From: Bacteroidia bacterium
GTDB taxonomy: Bacteria; Bacteroidota; Bacteroidia; Chitinophagales; Chitinophagaceae
Direction of reading: 5' to 3'
Assembly (NCBI GenBank): GCA_030426665.1
Contig: JAUHYD010000008.1
Coordinates: 153,156 to 217,155 of the forward strand
DNA: 64,000 bases
The translations under genes and the position numbers were made by a program. Position 1 is the stretch's first letter. Each line of letters opens with the position of its first letter. Below, in pieces: positions 8,643 to 17,954 of the stretch. Below the pieces are notes generated by a model. It had not been told where the DNA came from. It saw nothing but the letters and a program-made list of their open reading frames with translations, and did no database searches.

Positions 8643-8650
8643 TAGCTTTG
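8643..8650 (+). promoter_or_regulatory. Candidate -7 box (TAGCTTTG) before the first SDR gene
   Basis: TAGCTTTG matches TAnnTTTG and ends 16 nt before the ATG at 8667. A -33 TTG at standard spacing is not evident. It would drive the three-gene SDR-SDR-GT2 unit. Confidence 0.4.
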
Positions 8651-8666
8651 CCCACACTTATTAAAA

Positions 8667-9743
8667 ATGAATAGCAATTTTTCTATATTAATCACCGGCG
8701 GCTGTGGCTTTGTAGGCTCCAATCTGGCATTGATGCTCAAGAACAAATACCCTACTTACCACATTGTAGTATTAGACAACCTGAAGCGCAGGGGCTCTGA
8801 ACTGAATATACCCAAACTGAAAATTGCAGGTATAGAATTCATCCATGGCGACATCCGTAACCGGGAAGACCTGGATCTGGAACAGAAATTCGATTATATA
8901 ATTGATGCGGCTGCAGAACCATCTGTAATGGCTGGCATGGGTGCCGCTCTCAGTTATGTAATTAATACCAACCTGACCGGAACAATCAATACACTGGAGC
9001 TGGCTGCACGTAGCGGTGCAAAGTTTATATTTCTATCTACCAGCCGCGTTTACCCCATTTCCTATCTGGAACAGATAAAATATACCGAAGGTGCTACCCG
9101 TTTTGAACTATCAGAGGAGCAAACACTACCGGGAATGAGTGTAAGGGGTATTGCCGAAAACTTTCCGTTGGACAAAGCCCGCTCTGTATATGGCAGCACA
9201 AAGCTTGCATCAGAGCTGATGATTGAAGAGTTCAGGGAGTTCTTTGATGTAGATTATGTTATTAATCGCTGTGGCGTAATAGCAGGTCCCCACCAGATGG
9301 GCAAGGTAGACCAGGGAGTTATTACTCTGTGGGTTGCCCGCCACTTCTGGGGTAAGGACGTTGCTTATTTTGGATACGGTGGTACGGGCAAGCAGGTAAG
9401 GGATGCCCTGCACATATTCGACTTATTTGATTTGGTAGATTATGAACTGCACAACTTTGAAAAGGTAAGCGGCTGCACCCTGAATGCAGGTGGTGGGCAA
9501 GCGTCCAGTGTGTCGTTGCAAGAGCTGACGGCAATATGTGCAGAAGTAACCGGAAATACCGTGAACGCAACGCCGGTATTAGAAAACCGCAGAGGCGACA
9601 TACCGCTATACATTACAGACAATACAAAAATAACCGCACAGACTGGCTGGGCGCCCAAACGCAACGTGAGGGACATTGTAACAGACACTTATAATTGGAT
9701 ACACAAAAACGAAAAAGAACTAAAACCCATATTAAACGCTTAA
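8667..9743 (+). CDS. NAD-dependent nucleotide-sugar epimerase/dehydratase (extended SDR)
   Basis: Extended SDR enzymes modify the sugar of nucleotide-activated sugars in the cytoplasm. The 358-residue product has the Rossmann motif GGCGFVGS at residues 11-18 and DNLKRRG for NAD ribose contact. It also has GDIRN, an STSRVY strand, and the catalytic YGSTK (Tyr-x-x-x-Lys) near residue 175. Late motifs (GTGKQVRDALH, LNAGGG) resemble CDP-paratose 2-epimerase relatives, but the exact sugar cannot be fixed from sequence alone. The next gene, 3 bp downstream, is a related SDR, so the two probably act in the same sugar pathway. Confidence 0.85.
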   Translation: MNSNFSILITGGCGFVGSNLALMLKNKYPTYHIVVLDNLKRRGSELNIPKLKIAGIEFIHGDIRNREDLDLEQKFDYIIDAAAEPSVMAGMGAALSYVINTNLTGTINTLELAARSGAKFIFLSTSRVYPISYLEQIKYTEGATRFELSEEQTLPGMSVRGIAENFPLDKARSVYGSTKLASELMIEEFREFFDVDYVINRCGVIAGPHQMGKVDQGVITLWVARHFWGKDVAYFGYGGTGKQVRDALHIFDLFDLVDYELHNFEKVSGCTLNAGGGQASSVSLQELTAICAEVTGNTVNATPVLENRRGDIPLYITDNTKITAQTGWAPKRNVRDIVTDTYNWIHKNEKELKPILNA

Positions 9744-9746
9744 ACA

Positions 9747-10820
9747 ATGAATATAGCAGTAGTAAGTGGCTCTAACGGGCTTATCGGTAGTGAAAGTGTT
9801 AGTTTTCTTGCCGACAAAATGGACCTCGTAATAGGTATCGACAATGACCAGAGAGCATATTTCTTTGGCCCGTCTGCATCTACAAAGTGGAACAGAGAAG
9901 TACTTGAAAATAAGTACAGCAACTACAAAGCATATACGCACGATATACGCGATTACAGCAGCCTGGAAACTATATTCAAAGAATATGGCAACGACATAAA
10001 AATAGTGGTGCATACCGCGGCACAACCTAGCCATGACTGGGCTGCCAAAGAACCAATCACCGACTTTACCATCAATGCTAACGGAACACTCAATTTCCTT
10101 GAGCTTACCCGACTGCACTGCCCTAAGGCCGTATTCATCTTCACCTCTACCAATAAGGTTTATGGTGATACACCAAACTTCCTGCCATTGGTTGAGCTGG
10201 AAAAACGCTGGGAAATTGATGAGTCACACGCGTACTACAAAGAAGGTATTGACGAAAGCATGAGTATAGATAACTCCAAACACTCGGTATTCGGCGCATC
10301 TAAGGTAGCGGCTGATGTCATGGTACAGGAGTATGGCAAATATTTCGACATGAATACTGCTGTCTTTCGTGGGGGCTGCCTTACCGGCCCGCAACATTCA
10401 GGAGCGCAGCTACATGGTTTTCTGTCTTACCTCATGAAGTGTGCTATCACCGGCGACCACTATACTATTTTCGGATACAAGGGTAAGCAGGTGCGTGACA
10501 ACATTCATGCATGGGACCTCGTAAATATGTTCTGGCACTTCTACCAAAATCCGCAGCCGGGTGGTCAGGTGTATAATGCCGGCGGAAGTCGCTTCGCTAA
10601 CTGCTCCATGCTGGAAGCGATAGATATATGCGAAATGATTACCGGAAACAAAATGAACTTCAGCTATACCGACGATAACCGCTCCGGCGACCATATCTGG
10701 TATATATCAGACGTATCAAAGTTCAAGCAACATTACCCGGGATGGGCGTATAAGTATGACTTGCAAACAACCATGCAACAGATATTTGAGAATATGAAAA
10801 GCAGGGTTCAAGGAAAATAA
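9747..10820 (+). CDS. NAD-dependent epimerase of the CDP-paratose 2-epimerase type, catalytic Tyr replaced by Phe
   Basis: The 357-residue extended SDR has [10 protein letters not shown] (nucleotide-binding loop), DIRDYSS, a [12 protein letters not shown] segment, STNKVYGD and [13 protein letters not shown]. Overall it resembles CDP-paratose 2-epimerase (TyvE-like) proteins, which interconvert the C2 configuration of CDP-paratose and CDP-tyvelose. The catalytic Tyr-x-x-x-Lys position reads SVFGASK, Phe instead of Tyr (codon TTC), with Lys kept. From memory, a subfamily with FGxSK exists, so this may be a subfamily trait rather than a lesion. The frame is intact. It is 3 bp from the preceding SDR and 49 bp before a GT2 gene. 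Confidence 0.8.
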   Translation: MNIAVVSGSNGLIGSESVSFLADKMDLVIGIDNDQRAYFFGPSASTKWNREVLENKYSNYKAYTHDIRDYSSLETIFKEYGNDIKIVVHTAAQPSHDWAAKEPITDFTINANGTLNFLELTRLHCPKAVFIFTSTNKVYGDTPNFLPLVELEKRWEIDESHAYYKEGIDESMSIDNSKHSVFGASKVAADVMVQEYGKYFDMNTAVFRGGCLTGPQHSGAQLHGFLSYLMKCAITGDHYTIFGYKGKQVRDNIHAWDLVNMFWHFYQNPQPGGQVYNAGGSRFANCSMLEAIDICEMITGNKMNFSYTDDNRSGDHIWYISDVSKFKQHYPGWAYKYDLQTTMQQIFENMKSRVQGK

Positions 10821-10869
10821 TAGTACGACCCACTGCCCTTATTAATCTATTAACCCTCGCAAAAACAAA

Positions 10870-11610
10870 ATGAAACTAAGCGTAGTTATACCGGCATACA
10901 ACGAGGCATTAAACCTGCCGGAGACGTTAAATGCGTTTCACGAAGAGTTGCGCGACAACAAAATTGAACACGAACTACTGGTTATCAATGACAACTCCAA
11001 GGACAACACTATTGAAGTAATAACGGAGTTGCAGAAAAACATGCCGGAGTTAGTTACGATATTCAATCCGCCACCCCACAATGGCTTTGGCTACGCTATC
11101 CGCAAGGGTCTGGAGAACTTCTCCGGCGATGCTGTAGCCATTGTAATGGGTGACCTGTCTGATGACCCCAAAGACTTGGTGAAGTTTTATAACACTATGC
11201 TGGAGAAAAATGTCGACTGCGTTTTTGGTGACCGGTGGGGCAAGGGAGGAAAAGTTATTGACTATCCCCGAAAGAAACTTTTCCTGAACCGCTTTGTGAA
11301 CCGGATGATAAGCATAGTATTCAGGATGCGTTACCGGGATACAACCAATGCTTTCAAGCTGTATTCACGCAGGGCAATGGAAGGCCTCAAGCCATTTATG
11401 TCTCCACACTTCAACCTCACAGTAGAGCTGCCTTTAAAAGCTATAGTAAGAGGCTACAGTTTTGCTGTAGTTCCTAACTCATGGCGAAACCGCAAACACG
11501 GCACCTCAAACCTGAAAATTCGCGAGATGGGAAGCCGCTATTTCTTCATTGTATTGTATTGCCTAATTGAAAAATTTTTCAGCAGGGGGGACTTTAAGAA
11601 AAAATGGTAA
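10870..11610 (+). CDS. Family 2 glycosyltransferase, dolichol-phosphate-mannose-synthase-like
   Basis: The 246-residue protein opens with SVVIPAYNEALNLPETL and has INDNSKDNT (nucleotide-binding Asp), followed by GDLSDDP as the DxD-type metal motif near residue 97. This is the GT-A fold order of polyprenyl-phosphate glycosyltransferases. It has no C-terminal membrane domain beyond a hydrophobic patch (FFIVLYCLIEKFF), so it probably associates with the inner membrane face. It likely transfers a sugar made by the two upstream SDRs onto a lipid carrier for use by GT-C transferases such as the one at 6967. The donor sugar is unknown. Confidence 0.82.
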   Translation: MKLSVVIPAYNEALNLPETLNAFHEELRDNKIEHELLVINDNSKDNTIEVITELQKNMPELVTIFNPPPHNGFGYAIRKGLENFSGDAVAIVMGDLSDDPKDLVKFYNTMLEKNVDCVFGDRWGKGGKVIDYPRKKLFLNRFVNRMISIVFRMRYRDTTNAFKLYSRRAMEGLKPFMSPHFNLTVELPLKAIVRGYSFAVVPNSWRNRKHGTSNLKIREMGSRYFFIVLYCLIEKFFSRGDFKKKW

Positions 11611-11705
11611 AAAAGCAAGCAAAACAAATTTCTTTTGTTTGTATGTAGATTTTCATTTAAATTGCAGGTTACAACAGTATTTTTCAAACTAAAAAAACCA
11701 AAAAA

Positions 11706-12833
11706 ATGAACTTTAAATCTATTCTTTTCTGTGCTGCTGCATCGTTGATGGCAGGCAGCGCATTTGGTCAATCTTTCGTGTCTACGGGCGGCGAAAAGCA
11801 TGTACTTCTTGAAGAAGGTACAGGTACTTGGTGCGGATATTGTCCTGATGGCGCACAAAGAATACAGCAGGTCATTGAACCTACCTATCCTAAGTGTGTG
11901 ATTGCATCATTTCACAATGGTGACCCTATGCAACTTGCAGGCGATCCGTTTAACTCAGCATTTATCACAGGTTTCCCGGGCGGTACCGTTGATAGAGTTC
12001 CTTACAGCGGAAGCATGAATATCAATAGAGGTGCCTGGTCTTCTGCAGTTGGTATGCAGGAGTCAGTTACTCCTAACTTCGACGTAAATATGGTTTGTAC
12101 ATACGATACATCTACCAGATTGTTGACAATGAATATTACCGGTAAGGCAGCTGCTGCAGTTACAGGAAATTACAGAATCAATGCATACGTTATTGAAGAT
12201 AGTGTTTCGAGTGCGGCAAGTTCTTACCAGCAACATAGCTACATGAACACAAGTTCGGGTTCATGGTTTATGGGAGAGGGAAGCATATTGTCCGCTTCTA
12301 TATATTCTCACATGAGTGTTGTTAGAAAAGTTATGGCGGCTTCAGGTTCTATTTGGGGAGATACTGCATTCTCAGGTTCAACTGCAATCGGAGATTCTGT
12401 AACCAAAACATATACATATACGATCCCTACAGCTTACAACCCAAAATTCTGTAAAGTTGTAGGAATAGTACAGTCATATGGTACTACTACCAGCACAAGA
12501 CCAATCGACAATGTCGCTGAAGCTGATGTTGCTACTATGCTATCTGAAATACCAACTTCATTGCCTACTGTAACAAAAATGACTAATGTTGAGTTGTTCC
12601 CTAACCCGGCATCAAACTACATCAATGTTAGAGGTCGTCTGAGTGCTTCTTCAGCTGTTACAATTACTATCACCAACGCTGTAGGACAAGTGGTAGCTAC
12701 TGAAAACTATGCTGCTGGTAGCACAATGTTCTCAAACAACATCTCTTTGAGTAACATGTCTAACGGAATTTACTTCATGAATATTTCTAACGAAGAAATA
12801 AACATCACGAAGAAGTTCGTTGTAAATAAATAA
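11706..12833 (+). CDS. Secreted Omp28-type thioredoxin-fold protein with T9SS sorting domain
   Basis: The 375-residue protein has a signal peptide (MNFKSILFCAAASLMAGSAFGQ). After it comes an Omp28-related domain with VLLEEGTGTWCGYCPDGA, a thioredoxin-like CxxC near residue 44. The last ~80 residues are a type A T9SS sorting domain: VELFPNPASNYINV, then a beta sandwich ending in FVVNK. The protein should cross the outer membrane through T9SS and be attached or released at the surface. Whether the Cys pair is a working redox site outside the cell is not known. A strong terminator follows, so it is a single-gene unit. Confidence 0.85.
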   Translation: MNFKSILFCAAASLMAGSAFGQSFVSTGGEKHVLLEEGTGTWCGYCPDGAQRIQQVIEPTYPKCVIASFHNGDPMQLAGDPFNSAFITGFPGGTVDRVPYSGSMNINRGAWSSAVGMQESVTPNFDVNMVCTYDTSTRLLTMNITGKAAAAVTGNYRINAYVIEDSVSSAASSYQQHSYMNTSSGSWFMGEGSILSASIYSHMSVVRKVMAASGSIWGDTAFSGSTAIGDSVTKTYTYTIPTAYNPKFCKVVGIVQSYGTTTSTRPIDNVAEADVATMLSEIPTSLPTVTKMTNVELFPNPASNYINVRGRLSASSAVTITITNAVGQVVATENYAAGSTMFSNNISLSNMSNGIYFMNISNEEINITKKFVVNK

Positions 12834-12854
12834 TCAACCATTATATAGGTATAG

Positions 12855-12884
12855 AAAAAGGAGTCCTGAACGGACTCCTTTTTT
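12855..12884 (+). terminator. Rho-independent terminator after the Omp28-type gene
   Basis: A perfect 12-bp stem AAAAAGGAGTCC (12855-12866) pairs with GGACTCCTTTTT (12872-12883) around a 5-nt loop, and the right arm forms the U-tract. Confidence 0.9.
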
Positions 12885-13033
12885 GTTTTCATTTCTTAGG
12901 TAAGCCCTGTAGCAATCAGGTTTTGACTGCATTCAATAGTAATATTGTATAGGTCGATAAGTATTTATGTCGGCTTTGACTGCCAATCTGAATTATAATT
13001 ACCTAATTTTACCGGCATACTAATCTAGTACCG

Positions 13034-14161
13034 ATGATGGAGTTGCAAAATCTATATGAGCGGGCTATGCGCTTTGAATCTTTGAGCGCCGAAGAAGGTG
13101 TTTTTTTGTTTGAGCATGCGCCGCTAGCCGACTTGACGTACATAGCCAACGAACTGCGAAAGATTCAGGTGCCCCACGGCAAGGTGACTTGGATAATTGA
13201 CCGTAATGTGAACACTACAAATGTTTGCATAGCCAACTGCAAGTTTTGCAACTTTTACCGCATTCCCGGCCATCCGGAATCTTATATTACCGACATAGAA
13301 ACCTACAAACAAAAGATAGACGAAACGTTCAAGTACGGTGGTGAGCAACTGCTATTGCAGGGTGGACATCACCCCGACCTGGGGCTCGATTATTATGCCG
13401 ACTTGTTCCGTGAGCTAAAAAAATTGTACCCTACCCTTAAGCTACATGCACTGGGGCCGCCCGAGATAGCCCATATCGCCAAAATAGGCAACCATACGCA
13501 TCATCATGTACTGAAGACGCTTAAAGAGGCCGGGTTAGACAGCTTGCCCGGGGCAGGGGCCGAAATCCTCGACGACAGAGTACGTCGGCTGGTATCAAAA
13601 GGAAAATGTGGGGCGCAGGAATGGCTGGACGTCATGCACGAAGCGCACAAGCTGGACCTGACTACCAGTGCCACCATGATGTTCGGACACGTGGAGACCC
13701 TACAAGAGCGATTCGAACATTTGGTAAAACTCAGAGAGGTACAAGCAAAAAAACCGGAATCGGCAAAAGGCTTTCTGGCTTTTATCCCCTGGACGTTTCA
13801 AGACGTTGACACGTTACTGCAACGCATTCGCGGCACAAAGAACCTGACCACACCCGAAGAGTACATTCGTATGATTGCGCTCAGTCGTATTATGCTGCCC
13901 AACGTTAAGAACATACAAGCCTCATGGCTAACCGTAGGTAAGGAAATAGGCCAGCTTTGCCTGCATGCAGGGGCAAACGACTTCGGCTCTATAATGATTG
14001 AGGAAAATGTAGTCAGTGCTGCCGGCGCGCCGCACAGGTTTACTTCTACGAGTATACAGGAGAGTATCAGAGAGGCTGGTTTTGAGCCACAATTGCGCAA
14101 TCAGCAGTACGAATTCAGGGCTATGCCCGAAATGATGGAAGAGCAGGTAATAACGTATTGA
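13034..14161 (+). CDS. mqnC: Cyclic dehypoxanthinyl futalosine synthase (radical SAM)
   Basis: MqnC cyclises dehypoxanthine futalosine in the futalosine route to menaquinone. The 375-residue protein carries the radical SAM cluster motif C-x3-C-x2-C (CIANCKFC) near residue 65, LLLQGGHHPDLGLDYY and the SPG-like segment LPGAGAEIL. It also has GHVETLQERFEHL and AFIPWTFQ, in the usual order and length for the family. The closely related MqnE differs in its start and in the GG/AE segment, so MqnC is the better call. It is converging with the HAD gene downstream (10 bp apart). Confidence 0.92.
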   Translation: MMELQNLYERAMRFESLSAEEGVFLFEHAPLADLTYIANELRKIQVPHGKVTWIIDRNVNTTNVCIANCKFCNFYRIPGHPESYITDIETYKQKIDETFKYGGEQLLLQGGHHPDLGLDYYADLFRELKKLYPTLKLHALGPPEIAHIAKIGNHTHHHVLKTLKEAGLDSLPGAGAEILDDRVRRLVSKGKCGAQEWLDVMHEAHKLDLTTSATMMFGHVETLQERFEHLVKLREVQAKKPESAKGFLAFIPWTFQDVDTLLQRIRGTKNLTTPEEYIRMIALSRIMLPNVKNIQASWLTVGKEIGQLCLHAGANDFGSIMIEENVVSAAGAPHRFTSTSIQESIREAGFEPQLRNQQYEFRAMPEMMEEQVITY

Positions 14162-14170
14162 TCGTTCCCG

Positions 14171-14806
14171 TTACTGCTTCGGCTTAAACACATCGTGCTC
14201 AATGGTCATGCCGTCCTTAAGGTAGATGGTTTGTATCCCCAGATCATTGGCTGTGGCTATATGCTGAGGGCTATCGTCTATAAAAAGGGTTTCGCCTGCT
14301 ACCAAGCCGTTGTCTTCCAACACACGCAAGAAAATCTCCGGCATTGGCTTCCTTAAACCTACTCTATGAGACAAATAAACTTTGTCGAAAAACACCCCAA
14401 TATTCGGTATTCCGTGCTCCCGATGTAAAATTTGGTTAAACACCTCCTCATGTACCTCATTGGTGTTACTCAATAAGAACAAATCATAATGATTGCGCAA
14501 CTGTTGCAGAATTTGCAATCTACGTACCGGAAAATTGAGTAACATAGCATTCCAGGCGGCCAATACCTGAGCGTCTGTAATAGGAGAATCAGATGCTTGT
14601 TGCATGGTCTTAATAAATTCCCCACGACTCATTTGCCCGGTTTCCCACCGATCAAATATATCGGTTTGTCTTAGCTGCGAATATAAAACCCCGAAATTCC
14701 TGACACCCGCTGTCACAAAAGCCTGCTCGGTCAGGTTGTAGTCAATATTTAACAAAACGCCACCCAAATCAAATATAATATGCTTAACACCTGTAATCAT
14801 TTTCAT
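14171..14806 (-). CDS. HAD-superfamily hydrolase (HAD-IA, phosphatase-like)
   Basis: The ~211-residue protein shows the HAD motifs in order: IIFDLGGVL (nucleophile Asp; the second position is Gly, as in YihX-like and epoxide-hydrolase N-terminal phosphatases), FLLSNTN (motif II), RKPMPEIF (motif III Lys) and LFIDDSPQH (motif IV). A cap insert lies between motifs I and II. It probably acts on a small phosphorylated metabolite in the cytoplasm; the substrate cannot be told. I place the start at the ATG at 14806 (or 14800), because the residues of the longer frame (from 14830) look non-conserved. Confidence 0.83.
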   Translation of the reverse strand: MKMITGVKHIIFDLGGVLLNIDYNLTEQAFVTAGVRNFGVLYSQLRQTDIFDRWETGQMSRGEFIKTMQQASDSPITDAQVLAAWNAMLLNFPVRRLQILQQLRNHYDLFLLSNTNEVHEEVFNQILHREHGIPNIGVFFDKVYLSHRVGLRKPMPEIFLRVLEDNGLVAGETLFIDDSPQHIATANDLGIQTIYLKDGMTIEHDVFKPKQ

Positions 14807-14888
14807 GTTTTTATGAAGCCTGCCCGGCACCTTTTATTACGCAAAAGCCATGGGCGTTGAAAACTATTATCTAAAGAAAATGTAAAAG

Positions 14889-14922
14889 TTGAGTTTTATG
14901 TGTATAGTTTTTGTTAATTTTG
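14889..14922 (+). promoter_or_regulatory. Promoter for the large Omp28/T9SS gene
   Basis: TTG (14889-14891) is 23 bp from TAATTTTG (14915-14922). The box is 43 nt upstream of the ATG at 14966. Confidence 0.45.
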
Positions 14923-14965
14923 TTTTCTCTGTTTTGTAATAATCTTTCAAATCAAAAAAAAAACA

Positions 14966-16933
14966 ATGAGAAAAGTAATCTTATCAGCAATTATTGCATT
15001 GTTTGCATTTGCCTCGTCGAATGCGCAAGTAATAATATCTCAAAACTTCGATGCACCGACTACTATCCCGGCGCTACCTTCAACCTGGTCACAGTCATCT
15101 ACCGGAACACCGGGATGGAAGTCATCGGTTATTGGTTCAATTAGTGCATGGGCTACTCAGTTCGGAGCTACAAGCCCTACTCACTCTTCTCAATTTGGCG
15201 TGGTAGACGATTGGAACGACTCTGTAACAAATAACTTGCATGACACTTTAATGTCTCCAACATTCAGTTTGGTGGGAACTGTTTCAAGCTGGCTCAATTT
15301 TGACTACTACTTCTGGGGTGCCACAAGAACTTCTACCGGAAATTCCGAAGAAGCACGCGTAATCGGCTCTACCGACGGAGGGGTAACCTGGACTTCGTTA
15401 GGAACGCTTAACGGAACCGGCAATGTCTGGAAAACTGCTCACGTAGATTTGTCTTCCTTAGGTACCGGTGCTAGCGTAAAAATCGGCTTTGTCTATTCTG
15501 ATGGCACAGACCACCTTATGGGACTTGCCGTAGATGACATAGAGGTAGTAAACCTCACTACAAGCTCAGCTAAAGTAACACAGCTGGGTTATAATAATGT
15601 AACAAACGGTATATCTGCAAATGGTGAGCCCGTTGCGTTCATGTTGGAAAACAGTGGCATGACCATAACTTCTTTTGACGCACAATTCTCCATCAACGGA
15701 GGTACACCTATCACACAAAGCTTTACAGGGGTAACTGTTGCTGCATATTCTCAGCAAGCATTTTCTTTTACCTCTCCGATTGCCGGAGCTGTTGCCGGTA
15801 CAAACACTATTAAGGTTGTTATCACAAACGTAAATACGGTAGCAAATACAGATGTTGACTCTGCAAAGTCTTCTACCTTTACTCTTGCTTCTGCGACTAC
15901 TCAGCGTCAGGGACTTATTGAAGAGTTCTCTTCGTCAACCTGTCCTCCATGTAGAGCACTAAACATGAATTACGATCCGTTGGCTTTGTCGTTGAATTTC
16001 AACGAATCAGGTACTGACATTAATATCATCAAGTATCAGATGAACTGGCCTTCTCCGGGAAATGACAGGAGCTACAACAGTGATGGTGCTACTCGTCAGA
16101 GCTACTATGGTGTAACAGGTATTCCTGACCACTTCGTAAACGGAGCTAAAAGCACAGTATCAACCTCTCCGTTTTCTGCAGCAAATATGACTACTGAGGC
16201 AAACAATTCAAAGGCACTTAAGTCTTTTATCGACATGTCTGTGACTTACACAGTTGATACAAATACTCATAAGCTTGGAGTAGTATTGGATGTAACGCCA
16301 CACTTTACTAAAACAGGCAATTATCACGTATATATTGCACTTTTGGATAAGTACTATGAAAACACTACTAATACAACAGGACAGTTGAAGTATTATCACG
16401 CAATGCGCAAGATGCTTCCTAGTGCAAGCGGCCACGCAGTAACATCATGGACTGATGGTGTAACAAAAACGTTCAATGATACTGACGTATCCTACACAAA
16501 CGGTATTTGGGAAAACGGCGTATCAGAATACCCTGCTCAAGGAAGTTCAAAATTCTGGAACAACCCAATGACAGGTAGCGAAGTTGTTGCTTTCGTTGAG
16601 GAAGATGCTACAAAATCTATTATGCAGTCAATTGTGAGCATTCCCGGAGGATTTGTAAACGTTAGCACTTTAGCAAAAGTCGACAATATTTCTATTTACC
16701 CTAATCCTACAAGTGGAAAGTCAACGCTTTCATTCAATCTTATTCAAGATGGCAATGTACGTGTAACTGTAATGGATTATACTGGCAAACTTGTAAGTGA
16801 AGTAACAAACAAAACAATGAATGCCGGAGCACAAAACGTTACTATCAATTCTGATAATATCGCACCAGGCAACTACATCGTTGTAATCTCTACTAAAGAC
16901 GGAAATAAAGCAGAACGCCTTACTGTAAAATAA
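14966..16933 (+). CDS. Secreted multidomain protein: adhesin-like N-half, Omp28/CxxC domain, T9SS sorting domain
   Basis: The 655-residue product has a signal peptide (MRKVILSAIIALFAFASSNAQ). An N-terminal beta-rich domain of about 190 residues follows with SQNFDAP, FDYYFWG and VDDIEVV features, like the cleaved-adhesin/MAM-like modules common in T9SS cargo. Next is a short Ig-like segment, then an Omp28-type domain opening RQGLIEEFSSSTCPPCRALN (CxxC near residue 330). The protein ends in a type A T9SS sorting domain (ISIYPNPTSGKSTLSF, ending AERLTVK). It is expected at the cell surface or outside. Like the gene at 11706 it pairs a Cys-x-x-Cys module with T9SS export. A strong terminator follows. 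Confidence 0.85.
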   Translation: MRKVILSAIIALFAFASSNAQVIISQNFDAPTTIPALPSTWSQSSTGTPGWKSSVIGSISAWATQFGATSPTHSSQFGVVDDWNDSVTNNLHDTLMSPTFSLVGTVSSWLNFDYYFWGATRTSTGNSEEARVIGSTDGGVTWTSLGTLNGTGNVWKTAHVDLSSLGTGASVKIGFVYSDGTDHLMGLAVDDIEVVNLTTSSAKVTQLGYNNVTNGISANGEPVAFMLENSGMTITSFDAQFSINGGTPITQSFTGVTVAAYSQQAFSFTSPIAGAVAGTNTIKVVITNVNTVANTDVDSAKSSTFTLASATTQRQGLIEEFSSSTCPPCRALNMNYDPLALSLNFNESGTDINIIKYQMNWPSPGNDRSYNSDGATRQSYYGVTGIPDHFVNGAKSTVSTSPFSAANMTTEANNSKALKSFIDMSVTYTVDTNTHKLGVVLDVTPHFTKTGNYHVYIALLDKYYENTTNTTGQLKYYHAMRKMLPSASGHAVTSWTDGVTKTFNDTDVSYTNGIWENGVSEYPAQGSSKFWNNPMTGSEVVAFVEEDATKSIMQSIVSIPGGFVNVSTLAKVDNISIYPNPTSGKSTLSFNLIQDGNVRVTVMDYTGKLVSEVTNKTMNAGAQNVTINSDNIAPGNYIVVISTKDGNKAERLTVK

Positions 16934-16954
16934 GTCGGGACACTAAGCTTCCAT

Positions 16955-16990
16955 AAAAAAAAGCCGCTCAATATTGAGCGGCTTTTTTTT
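16955..16990 (+). terminator. Bidirectional-looking terminator after the 14966 gene
   Basis: GCCGCTCA and TGAGCGGC pair around AATATT, making a perfect palindrome flanked by A8 on the left and T8 on the right. Confidence 0.92.
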
Positions 16991-17058
16991 ATTCGCTATT
17001 TCAGGCGCAATATGATTGTTAAAATTGAAAATCACTTATGGAATATTTTGTGGTAATC

Positions 17059-17066
17059 TATTTTTG
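17059..17066 (+). promoter_or_regulatory. Candidate -7 box (TATTTTTG) before the 17100 gene
   Basis: TATTTTTG matches TAnnTTTG and lies 33 nt upstream of the ATG at 17100, which supports that start over longer frames beginning at 17016. No -33 TTG at correct spacing is evident. Confidence 0.4.
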
Positions 17067-17099
17067 ACTTATCTTGCATATAAGAAATACTCTAGAAAT

Positions 17100-17840
17100 A
17101 TGAAAAAACTATTCTTTACACTTTCTATATTGTGCGGGTTGGCAGCAACGTCGCAACTCTATGCCCAATCATTTACGTGTGCGCACGATACCGTATTTAT
17201 TACTACAACCGGTGATATCTCTGAAGAAAGGCATAACGACATTACTATACCGGGCAGTGCGGACATCACCATTCAGTGGGAGGTAACCGCCACAGATTTC
17301 CCATCTTTGTGGGTTGATTCTACTGGTGTGTGTGATAATAATACTTGTATTTCTGCCGGTAGCTTGTGGGACGTAGGTACCAGTAGCGGTACACAATATG
17401 AAAGCATCTATCCTGCGAGTGCAGCTGGTGATTTCAAATTTATCATCCGTATTGACCCTGCATCTCCGGATGCAACTCATTACATGACGATTCACCTGAA
17501 GAACAAATTCGGCATGACAACAGATGCACGTGATCAGGTATATGCGGTGACAAAAATAGCAAGTACCTCAGTAACGAACACCGTTAAGCAAGCAATCGAT
17601 GTTTCTCTGTATCCTAACCCGTCAACAACCAACCTTAACGTTGTATTCAACGCAGGTGCTGATGTAAAGAACATTGCTGTTTACAGTATCATCGGCAAGC
17701 AAATGAATATGTACAAAATTAGCGGAGGAGCTAACAGTGCAAGCATTAATGTATCTAACCTACCTGCGGGCATCTACTTTGTTCGATTGATGGGTTCTCG
17801 TGGCGATGTAGTTGCTACGCGCAAGTTCACAAAGCAATAG
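17100..17840 (+). CDS. Small secreted protein with T9SS sorting domain
   Basis: From the ATG at 17100 the product is 246 residues with a clear signal peptide (MKKLFFTLSILCGLAATSQLYAQ). A frame starting 28 codons upstream would bury this signal and include the promoter box. The central ~140 residues form a beta-rich domain I do not recognise, with two nearby cysteines (CDNNTC near residue 75) that could form a disulfide. The end is a type A sorting domain: VSLYPNPSTTNLNVVF, LPAGIYFVRL, and a basic last strand. Surface or extracellular location by T9SS is expected. Confidence 0.8.
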   Translation: MKKLFFTLSILCGLAATSQLYAQSFTCAHDTVFITTTGDISEERHNDITIPGSADITIQWEVTATDFPSLWVDSTGVCDNNTCISAGSLWDVGTSSGTQYESIYPASAAGDFKFIIRIDPASPDATHYMTIHLKNKFGMTTDARDQVYAVTKIASTSVTNTVKQAIDVSLYPNPSTTNLNVVFNAGADVKNIAVYSIIGKQMNMYKISGGANSASINVSNLPAGIYFVRLMGSRGDVVATRKFTKQ

Positions 17841-17863
17841 TATAACCGGACATAACTTTTTAT

Positions 17864-17898
17864 AATCCCCGCAACTACATGGTTGTGGGGATTTTTTT
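17864..17898 (+). terminator. Rho-independent terminator after the 17100 gene
   Basis: AATCCCCGCAAC pairs with GTTGTGGGGATT (one G-T wobble) around a short loop and is followed by T7. Confidence 0.9.
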
Positions 17899-17954
17899 GT
17901 TTTCATAAATTTACATATACTCCCTCAGGCAGACACCCCTCAATCAAAATCAAA

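Noticed and set aside
14171..14806. HAD protein considered inactive because the second motif I Asp is Gly
   Set aside because: FDLGGV(L/V) is a normal variant in active HAD-IA phosphatases, so this is not evidence of loss.
17016..17099. N-terminal extension of the 17100 gene
   Set aside because: It would hide a perfect signal peptide and include the promoter box.
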